Assembly (NCBI RefSeq): GCF_900107095.1
Contig: NZ_FNOR01000005.1
Location: 1-64,000 of the forward strand
DNA: 64,000 bases
Direction: 5' to 3'
Source of the DNA: Collimonas sp. OK242
GTDB taxonomy: Bacteria > Pseudomonadota > Gammaproteobacteria > Burkholderiales > Burkholderiaceae_D
The notes under the pieces were generated by a model. That model saw nothing but the letters and a program-made list of their open reading frames with translations. It was not told the origin of the DNA and did not search any database. Below, piece after piece: positions 17,449 through 26,695 of this stretch. Made by a program: the position numbers and the translations under genes. Numbering within the stretch: the first letter of the stretch is position 1; every line of letters begins with the position of its first letter.

Positions 17449-18477
17449 ATGAGCGACTCTACTTATATGACGTTCGACAATCCGATCCCGGCAGGCTTCG
17501 GTTTATTGACTTACACCATCACGGATGGATTTCAGACACAAGTCGGGCTCACGGTGCCAGCCAGCGGATCGGTGCAGCATCCGACCGATCCGGCCGGCGC
17601 GCCCTGGAATATCATCGCGACATTGAATGGCACGGGTGTCACCGGCCCCAGTCTGACCGGCCCGGCGGTGCAATTCACTGACCCGAGCGCAGTGATCACC
17701 TCGGCGCTGAGTCCAGTCTTGGTTCAGCCTCCGGTTGATCCAACGCCGGCACCAGCGCCAACGCCGGCACCGGCACCAGCACCAGCACCAGCACCAGCAC
17801 CAGCACCAGCACCAGCACCAGCACCAGCACCGGCATCGGGTTCAGGTTTAACAGGATTCGCGCCGTCATCAAACACCTCATTGCTTGATTCCGCCAACTG
17901 GCAAGCAGTTGCGACTCCGCCAGTGACGCCGGTAGCAGCGGCGGCGCCGCCAAAATGCCTGAAGCTCACATTCGAAATGCAATTCCAGGAGCAAAGCCAA
18001 TGGTGCTGGGCGGCGCTGACTGCGAGCGTATGGATTTACTATGCGCCGACCAAGGTGGTGACACAATGCTCATTGGCTAATCTGTTTTTTAAACAGGTAA
18101 ATTGCTGCACTGTCGACGGCGCGTCATCTGCTGCCTGTAACCAGCCTTACTTCGTGGACACCGCGCTCGCTTATGCGCAATGCCTGAATGCGCCTGTGCT
18201 TAGCGAGAGACTGATTTTCAGCGACGTGGTCGGCCAGATTGTTGCAGCCAGGCCGGTGGGGATCCGGATTACCTGGCAAGGAGGCGGTAATGTCGGGCAT
18301 GCGCTTTGCATCGTCGGCTACGACTGCACTGATCCTGATCCCGACCATGCGACGATCGATCTGAAGGATCCGACCTACGGCGAGTCGGTGGTGACGTACA
18401 AGGGTTTCCCTGCCAATTATCACAGCGGCTCGCTCTGGACCCACACCTATCGTACCCAAGCTTGCAAGCCAACATAA
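17449..18477 (+). CDS. Papain-like cysteine protease with beta N-domain and Pro-Ala linker
   Basis: A 342-aa protein in three parts. Residues 1-95 form a beta-rich domain. Residues about 99-129 are an almost pure Pro-Ala repeat, probably a stiff spacer. Residues about 165-342 are a papain-fold domain: Cys186 in QSQWCWAA, His284 in GHALCIVGYD and Asp307 in DLKDPTYG form the likely triad. The QxQWCWAA signature is shared by C39-like and C70 (AvrRpt2-type) proteases. There are many further cysteines and no signal peptide. AAGGA precedes the ATG. I infer an enzyme delivered or displayed by the cluster; the substrate is unknown. Confidence 0.85.
   Translation: MSDSTYMTFDNPIPAGFGLLTYTITDGFQTQVGLTVPASGSVQHPTDPAGAPWNIIATLNGTGVTGPSLTGPAVQFTDPSAVITSALSPVLVQPPVDPTPAPAPTPAPAPAPAPAPAPAPAPAPAPAPASGSGLTGFAPSSNTSLLDSANWQAVATPPVTPVAAAAPPKCLKLTFEMQFQEQSQWCWAALTASVWIYYAPTKVVTQCSLANLFFKQVNCCTVDGASSAACNQPYFVDTALAYAQCLNAPVLSERLIFSDVVGQIVAARPVGIRITWQGGGNVGHALCIVGYDCTDPDPDHATIDLKDPTYGESVVTYKGFPANYHSGSLWTHTYRTQACKPT
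17740..17837 (+). repeat. Low-complexity Pro-Ala coding repeat
   Basis: Tandem 6-base units (GCACCA with GCACCG variants) encode the linker of the protease. Such a tract can change length by slippage. Confidence 0.85.
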
Positions 18478-18487
18478 GGAATTCATC

Positions 18488-19102
18488 ATGTCGAATCTTC
18501 ATTCCACACCGGAACCGCACAACGCTGACGTCATGCTGGCCAAAGCGCTGACACGGCTTTACCGCCCCGCTGAAACACTTTCAAGCTTGCGGCAATTCAA
18601 GCCTGACGAGACTAGATACGCCGCCCACCATGCGGTCTATGACCTGGCCGCTGATGCCGTGGCCGCCGGCGGCCGGCTCGATCAGGTGCAGCGCACGGGG
18701 TCCCGCTACCTTCTCATGGTCAAAGGCAAACCGAGCGCGACCATCGAAATAGAGACAGATCCGCACGGTACCACTGCCGGCGAGTTCAAGTTGATCAACC
18801 ACGGTCCCTTCGTCCAGGGAACCGAAAAAGCCATTATTCTGGCGGAATCCGAAGCCGACGACGAACACTACGATTTCTCTCTGCTAAGGCTGGCGCCGCT
18901 GAAGCTCTTGATACTTTGGCTCAAGTCAGTCGACGCATCGCAGGCAGCGCGGTTCTACGTTATCGAACCCGCACCAACTGCCTTCCGTACGGATATTCCG
19001 TACACCGAAGACGCTTTGTTCGCGCTCATGCGGCCCTTGGCGCAAGCGCTGTTCATCCGGCATCCGGGAGCCGGGCAAGGCCCCTCCGGCCTGGTCGGTT
19101 AA
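18488..19102 (+). CDS. Hypothetical protein, cluster gene 4
   Basis: A 204-residue soluble protein with mixed helix and strand, no signal peptide and no motif I recognise. AAGGA precedes the ATG, and it begins 10 bases after the protease stop, so it is co-transcribed and probably works with it. A chaperone, inhibitor or immunity-type partner for the protease is one possible reading, based on position alone. Confidence 0.72.
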   Translation: MSNLHSTPEPHNADVMLAKALTRLYRPAETLSSLRQFKPDETRYAAHHAVYDLAADAVAAGGRLDQVQRTGSRYLLMVKGKPSATIEIETDPHGTTAGEFKLINHGPFVQGTEKAIILAESEADDEHYDFSLLRLAPLKLLILWLKSVDASQAARFYVIEPAPTAFRTDIPYTEDALFALMRPLAQALFIRHPGAGQGPSGLVG

Positions 19103-19195
19103 ACAGCGGCATTTCCATGCGGCGGTTCGCATGGAAATGCGCTCGTATCCCGGCAACCGCGCCTTATACGCACCCGATCCCGAGGTGGAGAAATC

Positions 19196-22171
19196 ATGCA
19201 ATCGTCAGCCAGCACAACAGTATCAAGCCCCGCAGCCAAAGTTCGCTACGATGATGATTGGTCGAAGACGGCACGCGGCGGTTTCAAGGTATACATCGCC
19301 TGGAATCGCCTGAATGGCGGCGCAGCGGTAAGTGGTATGGTTTGCGACACGCGCGGCGGTGAATCGCAATTCTTCTCGCTCGATCTCGATGTCTCTCAAC
19401 AGCCAGGCATTACGTTGGCGCTGGTGCATGTCGATGACGCAGGACGAACCACCTTTATCGATGTAACCCTGACATTGGTTCGCGATGACGATCTGATTTC
19501 CTTGAAATGTAATCTGCCGATTGCTGTCAATGAATTTTTTTATGATGCAATCGGTGAATGGTCGACGGCGCCGGGGCCAGGACCATCGCCCCATCCCGGT
19601 CCTGACGATGGCGGGGAGATCGTCATCGAAGCGCCCGGCGATGCGACTGACCTGATTCCCTTCATCTGGCTGCGTCCGCTAAGCGACGCGGAAACCGCCG
19701 ATGCTGCGTTGCGCTTTGTCAGGTGCAAGATCCCGGCGTTGCTGACGCTCTATGCAAGCCTCGATGCTGCACAAAAAGTCAGCACCGCAACGACTTATCT
19801 CAATGGCAGCGATTTCGTCAAAGACATCGCCGGGCTAGGGGTGACCATCGCGCTGTTTCCCGCCGCGCGCCTGAAATTCATGGCCGCGCCGGGAGCAGTG
19901 CCGGTCGCGGACCTGGTCAGCGCTGCCGAAGCGGCATTGTCGATACCATCGCTGGCGGATTTTCTCCAGGATGCGGCATGGCCGGCTGCCTTGCAGCGGG
20001 TCTGGCAGAGCATTTTTGCGCTGGCATTGGCCGGGCAAGCCGTCGACGCGGCGCTGAGCAATCAGCTGCTCGACATCTTGCGCGTGGGGCAATACCTGAC
20101 CTTGCTGACGCTGACGGACGACGCGCTCACGCACGACCTTTGCCGGCAGATCGCACTATCCGCCATCGTAGCCATTCCAGACAATGTCGCCATCCTGCCG
20201 CCGGTCCCGGCAATATCGGGCGCCGACACGGCGACGCCGCCGAACACCTGGGAAGTGCTCGGGGTCGGTAAGCTGAAGATGGCGCGCCAGCATTTGGCAG
20301 GCTACGCGCCAGGCGAACTGGCGGACGTGGTCAATGTCATGCCGCGCGAACGTCAGGAAATGCTGGAACGCACCGTCAGCACCACCACCGAACGCAGCAG
20401 CCACGTCGACGAACAGGCTCAGCAAAGCGATACTTCGCGCGAGACGTCGGCCTCCAGCGAACTGGCCGACACCATCCACGAAGTGATGGCGGCAGACGGC
20501 ATGGCAGTCGACATGAGCGGCGTTACGCCCCAGTACAGCAACCTGAATCTGTTACTCAACGGCAGCGGTTCCAGCAGCCAGGGCCGCAGTGCCTGGTCTG
20601 CCGCTGACACCTCACGCATGTTCCAGCGCTTGACGGAGCAAGCCGCGAGGCGGCTGGGAGACCGGGTTAGCAGCCAGCGAGGTAAGGAATGGCAGGAACT
20701 GCGCGAGCGGCGCCAATCCCAATTGATCGACAATACCGGTAACGAACGCCTGGTGGGAGTTTATCGCTGGGTTGACCGGGTGGTGCGGGTCCACGTCGAG
20801 GAGTTGGGCTCACGGCTGGTACTGGCGTTCGTCCTTGAGCAACCGGCGCAAAACTGGGTGGCTGCGGTGGCGGCGCAAGGTGCGGTGCCGTTGAAAAAAC
20901 CTGCTGCATTGCCCGCCAGTTACGCCGCCATACAGCCGGGCAACTACCAGGACATCGGCGCCGATTATGGCTTGCTGGAGCTTGAGGCGCCGCCGCCAAG
21001 CCAGGTGGTCTTGAGCGCGACGATCAGCCGTGTGACGCTAGGCGACCTGTCGCTGCTGTGCGTGCCCGATGGCTACTCGGTGGCGAGCGCTGCGGTGACA
21101 GTGGCGTTGAGCGACAACACCTTTAACCTCGCTTGCTCGATCTGCGGCCATGATTTGCCAGTTTCCAGCGCCCCGCCGACTGCTGCTCCGACTGCGGCGC
21201 CGGCCCTTGCGTCGGCTTCGACGCCGGCACCGTCCGGTACCTTGCCGCCGCAACTCGCGTCGTCGCCGCTGTCCGTGGCTGTGCCTGCATGCTCTACCAC
21301 CGGCACAGGGCCGGCGTTAGTCAATCCGCCGAACCAGCCTACCTCCGTGATCAGCACGGTCACGCTCACCGGGCTGCCGATTACCACGGGTCGTATTCCC
21401 GTCACGGTCATGTCGGCTGCGCCGTTATTTTGCGTGACGGTGACGCTGACCTGTACGCTAATCGTGCCCGCGGCCGGAACGGCTAATTCTTTGCTGATCG
21501 CGTGGCAAATGCGCATCTATAACCGTCTGCAAAGCGCATGGAAAAGCGCATGGAAAACCTATGATGCCGCCTTGCATGCGCGGATCGACCAAGCCAGTGC
21601 AGGGCACACTGGAAAAGTCCAGCGCGACACGCTCAAACAAGCCTGCATGAGCTTGCTTTTGCAGGTATCCGGCGCACCTGGAGTCAGTGAGCGTTTGCTG
21701 GAGCCCCAGTTCGATTGGGCGCACATGACCTGGCAATACCAGTCGCCGACGTCGGCTAGCGGCAATAACTGGCCGCAGAGCCATACTTCGGAAGCTACAC
21801 GTCCTTCGTCCGATCGCCTGTTCCAGCATTTCCTCGCGGCGCAGGCGGCGCGAGTGTTGTTACCAGTGAATTCGGGTTGGGAAAGCTGGCTGTTGTTTTA
21901 TCTCCAGTTTAAGCGTCCGTGGATCGGCGGCCCGGCGAGAACGCTCTTGACGGAAAGTACGTTGCCGATCATGGAGGAACTGCTGCGCCAGGATGTCGAG
22001 GCCGGCGATCACTGTCTGGATTCGTCCGCTCAAATTCCGCTGGAAAAATCGCGCATTCCTACAGAAAATTGGACGGTACGGGTACCGACGTCGATGATCT
22101 ATCTACAGCAGGGTGCAGAGTTGCCGCAGATGTATCGGCATCGACATATCGACCCAGAACCAGAGGTATAA
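19196..22171 (+). CDS. Large hypothetical protein (991 aa), cluster gene 5
   Basis: The biggest product of the cluster, with no signal peptide. Around residues 355-430 lies a highly charged, Ser/Thr/Glu-rich helical stretch (starting ERQEMLERTVSTTTERS) and at 515-550 a conserved-looking YRWVDRVVRVHVEELGSRL segment. Residues about 655-695 are a Pro/Ala/Ser-rich linker. The C terminus (NWTVRVPTSMIYLQQGAELP) is again well ordered. This suggests a multi-domain structural or scaffold protein. No named family recognised. The stop is five bases before the collar gene, which implies coupled expression. Confidence 0.78.
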   Translation: MQSSASTTVSSPAAKVRYDDDWSKTARGGFKVYIAWNRLNGGAAVSGMVCDTRGGESQFFSLDLDVSQQPGITLALVHVDDAGRTTFIDVTLTLVRDDDLISLKCNLPIAVNEFFYDAIGEWSTAPGPGPSPHPGPDDGGEIVIEAPGDATDLIPFIWLRPLSDAETADAALRFVRCKIPALLTLYASLDAAQKVSTATTYLNGSDFVKDIAGLGVTIALFPAARLKFMAAPGAVPVADLVSAAEAALSIPSLADFLQDAAWPAALQRVWQSIFALALAGQAVDAALSNQLLDILRVGQYLTLLTLTDDALTHDLCRQIALSAIVAIPDNVAILPPVPAISGADTATPPNTWEVLGVGKLKMARQHLAGYAPGELADVVNVMPRERQEMLERTVSTTTERSSHVDEQAQQSDTSRETSASSELADTIHEVMAADGMAVDMSGVTPQYSNLNLLLNGSGSSSQGRSAWSAADTSRMFQRLTEQAARRLGDRVSSQRGKEWQELRERRQSQLIDNTGNERLVGVYRWVDRVVRVHVEELGSRLVLAFVLEQPAQNWVAAVAAQGAVPLKKPAALPASYAAIQPGNYQDIGADYGLLELEAPPPSQVVLSATISRVTLGDLSLLCVPDGYSVASAAVTVALSDNTFNLACSICGHDLPVSSAPPTAAPTAAPALASASTPAPSGTLPPQLASSPLSVAVPACSTTGTGPALVNPPNQPTSVISTVTLTGLPITTGRIPVTVMSAAPLFCVTVTLTCTLIVPAAGTANSLLIAWQMRIYNRLQSAWKSAWKTYDAALHARIDQASAGHTGKVQRDTLKQACMSLLLQVSGAPGVSERLLEPQFDWAHMTWQYQSPTSASGNNWPQSHTSEATRPSSDRLFQHFLAAQAARVLLPVNSGWESWLLFYLQFKRPWIGGPARTLLTESTLPIMEELLRQDVEAGDHCLDSSAQIPLEKSRIPTENWTVRVPTSMIYLQQGAELPQMYRHRHIDPEPEV

Positions 22172-22176
22172 ACACC

Positions 22177-22758
22177 GTGCTACGACACCAATTCTTTCCC
22201 GTCGGCGTCGTATTGCCGTATGCCGGAGCGCTGGCCAATTCGGAGAACAAGACGACCGGACCTGCCCCGGTCAATGTCGCGCAAATCAGGGCGAATCTTG
22301 CTTCTGCCGGCTGGTTGTTCTGCGATGGCGCGACCTTGAGCATTGCCGCCTATAGTCTGTTGCATGGGGTTATCGGGACCGCCTTCGGCGGCGACGCCAG
22401 CAATTTCTGCCTGCCGGATTTGCGGGGGCGATTCATTCGCGGTGTCAGCGGTACTTTCGATAATGGCGAAGTACGGGATCCTGATATTTCGTCCCGCACA
22501 GCATCTGCAGCTGGAGGTAATGCGGGGAATCTGGTCGGATCGCTGCAAACCGATGCCTTCCAGGGCCATGAGCACGACTATAACGGCATCAGCGCCGCAG
22601 CCCCTCCTACGCTTGGTCCGGGCGATGCTCCTACTGACGGGGTGATTACACAAGTGACGAGTAGCGAAGTCACGCAGTCGCCCGACGGCGATCCACGCGT
22701 TTCCTCAGAAACCCGGCCGCTGAACCTGAGTCTCAACTACATTATTCGTTACTGCTGA
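22177..22758 (+). CDS. Phage tail collar domain protein
   Basis: 193 aa with a classic tail-collar (microcystin-dependent-type) domain: PVGVVLPYAGA, then AGWLFCDGATLSIAAYSLLHGVIGTAFGG, then LPDLRGRFIRGVSG. The C-terminal part (GSLQTDAFQGHEHDY..., ETRPLNLSLNYIIRY) matches the usual receptor-facing end. The start is GTG 22177 with AGAGG about ten bases upstream. It has no phage neighbours, so it is probably part of a domesticated fibre or adhesin. Confidence 0.9.
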   Translation: MLRHQFFPVGVVLPYAGALANSENKTTGPAPVNVAQIRANLASAGWLFCDGATLSIAAYSLLHGVIGTAFGGDASNFCLPDLRGRFIRGVSGTFDNGEVRDPDISSRTASAAGGNAGNLVGSLQTDAFQGHEHDYNGISAAAPPTLGPGDAPTDGVITQVTSSEVTQSPDGDPRVSSETRPLNLSLNYIIRYC

Positions 22759-22832
22759 TACGCCGCACACCCAGGTGCGCGGAGAACATCGATCTTTTAA
22801 GCCTGTGACGTTCTGCCGCAGCGGAAGGCTAG

Positions 22833-22862
22833 AAAACAAAAAACCCAGCCATGCCGGCTGGG
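22833..22862 (-). terminator. Rho-independent terminator of the leftward genes
   Basis: On the minus strand CCCAGCC and GGCTGGG enclose GGCAT and are followed by TTTTTTGTTTTCT. It lies 38 bases after the stop of the 126-aa gene and ends that transcript. A second hairpin (CCGCACACC/GGTGCGCGG, 22764-22783) follows the collar gene on the plus strand without a T run. Confidence 0.85.
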
Positions 22863-22900
22863 CCAGGATCATCTCAAAACCATCAAAGCACTTCTGTACC

Positions 22901-23278
22901 TTAAAGGCCTTGCGGCTCGTTCTGTATCTGAGGGTCAAATGCAATATTCCGTCCATCCCCGTCAACGACATGCAACATGACACTCAAGGATTCTACGCGC
23001 GTATACACATCGCTTAACGTGAGCATTCTGCCGTCAGTGCTGACGGTTGGAAGGCTTAACTGATGTGTATCGGACGGATGTTTATTGATTTCGGGGGTGA
23101 AAGCGATACCCAGCGGTGTCGGCGGAACCAGCTGGAAATTAATAATGGTAGGGGACAAGATCGAAATTGGGTCAGGCTTGCAAGTGATGGTGTATTCGCC
23201 TGCGACCGGTCCCGGCAGTGCCGTGACTTGAACATTGACAAAAGCCGGAGGGGCAATGGAAGCATCATTTCGATTCAT
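22901..23278 (-). CDS. Small hypothetical beta-rich protein
   Basis: A 125-residue soluble protein, Pro/Val/Thr-rich with alternating hydrophobic residues (FVNVQVTALPGPVAGEYTITC). No family recognised. AAGGA lies nine bases before ATG 23278 but directly abuts the alternative ATG 23287, so the later start is preferred. It overlaps the end of the STAND regulator gene and is translated with it, hence it may be a partner or a target component of the same system. A strong terminator follows. Confidence 0.68.
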   Translation of the reverse strand: MNRNDASIAPPAFVNVQVTALPGPVAGEYTITCKPDPISILSPTIINFQLVPPTPLGIAFTPEINKHPSDTHQLSLPTVSTDGRMLTLSDVYTRVESLSVMLHVVDGDGRNIAFDPQIQNEPQGL

Positions 23279-26200
23279 TGAGATCATTCCTTAAGTTGCG
23301 GGTTGAAATGTAGTGCATGTAAGTACGTTCGCGGTAATGCATTTTTTCAAGCAGATTTCTTTCAACTATCACTTTGACATCCTCGCCCAGGCAAAGGTGG
23401 GAGCGAATCCACGGCACTAATAAATGAAAATCGGTGCTGCCGGCAACTGGCGCTTCAAGCAAGACCTGCACTTTACGGCAGCTATCGCGGGCAGCCTGGG
23501 TGTCATGCTGTACTGATTTGATGTCGGCCTGAAGCAGCAAGGCATCTGTCAAAGCGTCACGAATGACTTGATCGGCAGGTGCGTATTCATGCAGCTTCTC
23601 GAGTTTCCCAACGACATCTATTATGTCTTGGTCTGCGGTACTTGGATTGGCATATTTAAACTTTATATACGCCTGTCGTTGTTGTATCTTCGCCAAGACC
23701 AGCTGCAAATTGATTTTTTTCGGTTCCAGCTTGCTTAATACGGAAACGTCATCATTCAGCGCAGCAAGCTTGGCAAGCGCCGGAATTTCTCCCAGGTTGT
23801 TTGCTTCGATATCAAATATTTCGAGCCGGGCGATGGATAAATTCCTTTGCCATGTACGATTGCTCGGATCCTGCTTAACTATCGATTTCAGTAACGCCTC
23901 GGCCCGCGCGAAATAGCCATATGCCGCGGCATCGTCGCCGCTTATCCGTTTCAGCTCGGCCTGGTGCGACAAGGCGGATGACAAGTGATTGGTCCATAGC
24001 GCATTGTCGGGAATCGTCTCGTGGAGAGCCCAGATAAGGTCGAATTCCCGTTCATATAATTTGGCAGCATCCGCAAATTTTCCCTGCCGTTTCTGGGTGT
24101 CTGCCAGCCACGACAGACTGTCCGCCAGATCGACCGCCAGGCGCTGATCATTGGGGGTTTGGGCGAAAGCGCGCGATTTCATTTTCACCGACTGGGCGAA
24201 CTCGTCTGCGCCGCGCTGGATATCGCCGCGCTGCAATGCCAGGCTGCCCAAGCTATTATGCGCATAGGATTGCTCGATCCAGCCATCGACATCCGCGGGA
24301 GCCGCAGCCACCAGGCGATTACTCAACTCACGGTATTCGACGAAGTATTTTTCAGCATTGGGCCAATCCTTCTGGTCAAAGTTAATTTGTCCAAGCCAAA
24401 ATGCGTTTTCTCCGGCGCTTTTCAATATTGTTTTATCGGTAGGGGCTTCCTTCAGCTGACGTAGCAATATATCGCGTGCAATGTGCAACGCGCGACTGGC
24501 CTCGCCGGTATCGCCGCGTGCAATCTTGACTTCAGAGATCACTTGCAATGCTTTGGCGCGTTGCGTCAGAGCGATAGTGTTCGCCTCCGCATTCTGTGCG
24601 CCGGACAGATAGGAGAGCGCGCGGGCGCTGACGCTGTCTAGCAAGTCGAGACGGCCCAGAGGGCGCAGCTTATCGATGAATTCACCCAACATAAATGTCA
24701 TCAAGCCCTCGGCTTCGTTGCGATGTTCCTCAGCCTGCTTTTCGGCTGAGCGTGCGACGAGGCCGAGCCCGCTTGCCAAGACCGCTAGTCCGATCAGGAC
24801 GAAGAACGCCGTCAGGCGCATGTATTCGCCTCGTTTGACCCGTTGCAGGGATGCGCGGATGAATGCCTGCTCTTGTTCGCTGAAAGTAAATTCGGCCATC
24901 TGCAGCAGACTCTTGGCCTGATTTGCCTGTGTGCCGCGGGGCAGCAGCATGTCGCGGCTATAGTCGCTGGCGCGCCAGCGCAAGGCTTGCGCACGAATGC
25001 GGGAGCGCATTTGCAAAGTCCGGCGATGGGTCTCTATCCAGGCAACCACGCGCGGCCAGCGCCGTAGCAAAGCCTCGTGCGCAATACCGAAAGCGGCAAC
25101 GCCGCCATGCAGATCGCTGACAAACAGGCGCGCATCTATTAATGTTTTAACCAGATCATTCTCGGCCGGGCCATCTAGAGTGGACCACGGCAACCGGAGC
25201 GATGTGACTGCCAGCTCATCTTCGGAAACGATCACCAGTTGCGACAGCAAGCGCGGCAAAGCCGCGGCCTGCGCAGACGTCAAAGAAGAGAATACCTGTT
25301 CGGCTCGTTCGCCAATGGCACCCTCGATGCCACCCAGGTTTTTAAATACGGCATAACTGAGCTCGCCGGATGCGTTGCGCTGGCGATACAGTTCCTGCAA
25401 ACAGTATTGCAGCAGCGGCAAGGTGTCCGGGCTGCCTTTGGCCGCGTCGCACAATGCGTCGTCGAGGCGCTCTCCAGTGATCTCGTCGATCGAGAACCGT
25501 AGTTGAGCGGCGCGCGCCGACTGCAGGATGATTTGGGCAATTTCATTGCCTTTGGGAGGACTCAGGTCGAAATGACCGCCGCGTCTCTTCAGCTCCACCA
25601 GTGTCGGATAGGTTGCCAAATGCGGATAAAAATCATTGCGGCACGCCAAAACTAGCAATACGCAACCGGATCGCGCCAGTTGTTCAAGCGCAGTCACAAA
25701 ACGATGACGCATTGCTTCATCAACGTGAGGCAGGCGAAAAATTGCTTCGAAGCGGTCGATAAACAATACCAGGCGGATCACCGGCAGCTGCCGCTGTAAT
25801 CCGGAAACTACCGCATCCATGTCCTCCGCCATTCGCTGCCCCAGCGATTCAGCGCTGTCCTGCTTAAAAAGCAGGCAGCCATCGACTTCGCTGTCGAGCA
25901 GGACGCTACCGAGCGCCTGGAACAAGTCCGTGTTACCCAGATCGGCGCAGTCGAGATACAGGTTGCAGGTAATTGCCAGCATGGCATCTGGTGTAACAGA
26001 GGCCGTCATCAGTTGTGGTATGAAGCCGGCTCGGATCAGAGAAGTCTTGCCTGATCCGGACGGACCCAATATCAGCACCATGGCGCAGGCGGCATGCACC
26101 TGGGCCAGCGCAGTTTGCATTAATTGCTTTAATGCAAATTTTCGTCCAAAGAAAATGGCAGCGTGTTTTTCTTCAAACGCCTCCAATCCGCGAAACGGCG

Positions 26201-26570
26201 AACCATGCGTCCAGCTTCCGGTAGTTACCTCGTCGTCATAGACCAGCTCAGCCAAGATGCGATAGCCGCGCTTCCTGATTGTTTCGATATAGCGCGGCTG
26301 GCCACTCGGGTCATCCAGCGCGCGGCGTAATTGCGTAATGATTTTGTGTACGGCATTGTCGCCTTGGAAGGTTCCTGCCCAGCATTCCGTAAGCAACTGC
26401 TCGGTAGAAACAACAGCACCTGATTGTTGTATCAAGAACAATAATACATTCATGGCGCGAGGCTCAAGCTGCCTTCGCAGGGCACCAAATGATAGGGAAT
26501 TTGTGTTCGGATCGACTTGCCAGTCGCCAAGTCGAAAATTTTTATATTCTGTTTTCCGGGCGCCTACCAT
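23265..26570 (-). CDS. Winged-helix/STAND ATPase/TPR transmembrane regulator
   Basis: 1101 aa. Residues 1-110 form an OmpR-type winged helix (VVSTEQLLTECWAG..., IRKRGYRIL). A STAND-type ATPase follows: SPFRGLEAFEEKHAAIFFGR at 124-143, Walker A GPSGSGKTS at 169-177, Walker B VLFIDRFEAIF at 268-278 with Asp272. One membrane helix lies at about 585-605. The rest is TPR-like helical repeats, predicted periplasmic if the N terminus is inside. This resembles CadC-like membrane regulators that bind DNA directly, with an ATP-driven switch added. It is divergent from the regulator at 26696 and shares its promoter region. A role in sensing an envelope signal and controlling the cluster is inferred. Confidence 0.88.
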   Translation of the reverse strand: MVGARKTEYKNFRLGDWQVDPNTNSLSFGALRRQLEPRAMNVLLFLIQQSGAVVSTEQLLTECWAGTFQGDNAVHKIITQLRRALDDPSGQPRYIETIRKRGYRILAELVYDDEVTTGSWTHGSPFRGLEAFEEKHAAIFFGRKFALKQLMQTALAQVHAACAMVLILGPSGSGKTSLIRAGFIPQLMTASVTPDAMLAITCNLYLDCADLGNTDLFQALGSVLLDSEVDGCLLFKQDSAESLGQRMAEDMDAVVSGLQRQLPVIRLVLFIDRFEAIFRLPHVDEAMRHRFVTALEQLARSGCVLLVLACRNDFYPHLATYPTLVELKRRGGHFDLSPPKGNEIAQIILQSARAAQLRFSIDEITGERLDDALCDAAKGSPDTLPLLQYCLQELYRQRNASGELSYAVFKNLGGIEGAIGERAEQVFSSLTSAQAAALPRLLSQLVIVSEDELAVTSLRLPWSTLDGPAENDLVKTLIDARLFVSDLHGGVAAFGIAHEALLRRWPRVVAWIETHRRTLQMRSRIRAQALRWRASDYSRDMLLPRGTQANQAKSLLQMAEFTFSEQEQAFIRASLQRVKRGEYMRLTAFFVLIGLAVLASGLGLVARSAEKQAEEHRNEAEGLMTFMLGEFIDKLRPLGRLDLLDSVSARALSYLSGAQNAEANTIALTQRAKALQVISEVKIARGDTGEASRALHIARDILLRQLKEAPTDKTILKSAGENAFWLGQINFDQKDWPNAEKYFVEYRELSNRLVAAAPADVDGWIEQSYAHNSLGSLALQRGDIQRGADEFAQSVKMKSRAFAQTPNDQRLAVDLADSLSWLADTQKRQGKFADAAKLYEREFDLIWALHETIPDNALWTNHLSSALSHQAELKRISGDDAAAYGYFARAEALLKSIVKQDPSNRTWQRNLSIARLEIFDIEANNLGEIPALAKLAALNDDVSVLSKLEPKKINLQLVLAKIQQRQAYIKFKYANPSTADQDIIDVVGKLEKLHEYAPADQVIRDALTDALLLQADIKSVQHDTQAARDSCRKVQVLLEAPVAGSTDFHLLVPWIRSHLCLGEDVKVIVERNLLEKMHYRERTYMHYISTRNLRNDLNESK

Positions 26571-26695
26571 GATTTTTCTTTTAAAACAATGACTTAGAAA
26601 TCAGAAGATTTTCTGAAGGTGATTTTGGAGGCGGGCAGCGCAGTATCCTCAGTGCAATTACTTTCTAAATACTAACATTCATTACCAGGAAAAAA
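26571..26695. promoter_or_regulatory. Divergent promoter region between two regulators
   Basis: 125 AT-rich bases separate the starts of the STAND regulator (leftward) and the 262-aa regulator (rightward). AGGA lies six bases before ATG 26696. Either protein could bind here. Confidence 0.5.

Noticed and set aside
17740-17837. CRISPR or tandem DNA repeat element
   Set aside because: The repeat is a 6-base coding repeat (Pro-Ala) inside an open frame, with no spacers.
22764-22783. Rho-independent terminator of the tail-collar operon
   Set aside because: The stem is good but there is no T run after it. It may still slow transcription; noted with the opposing terminator.
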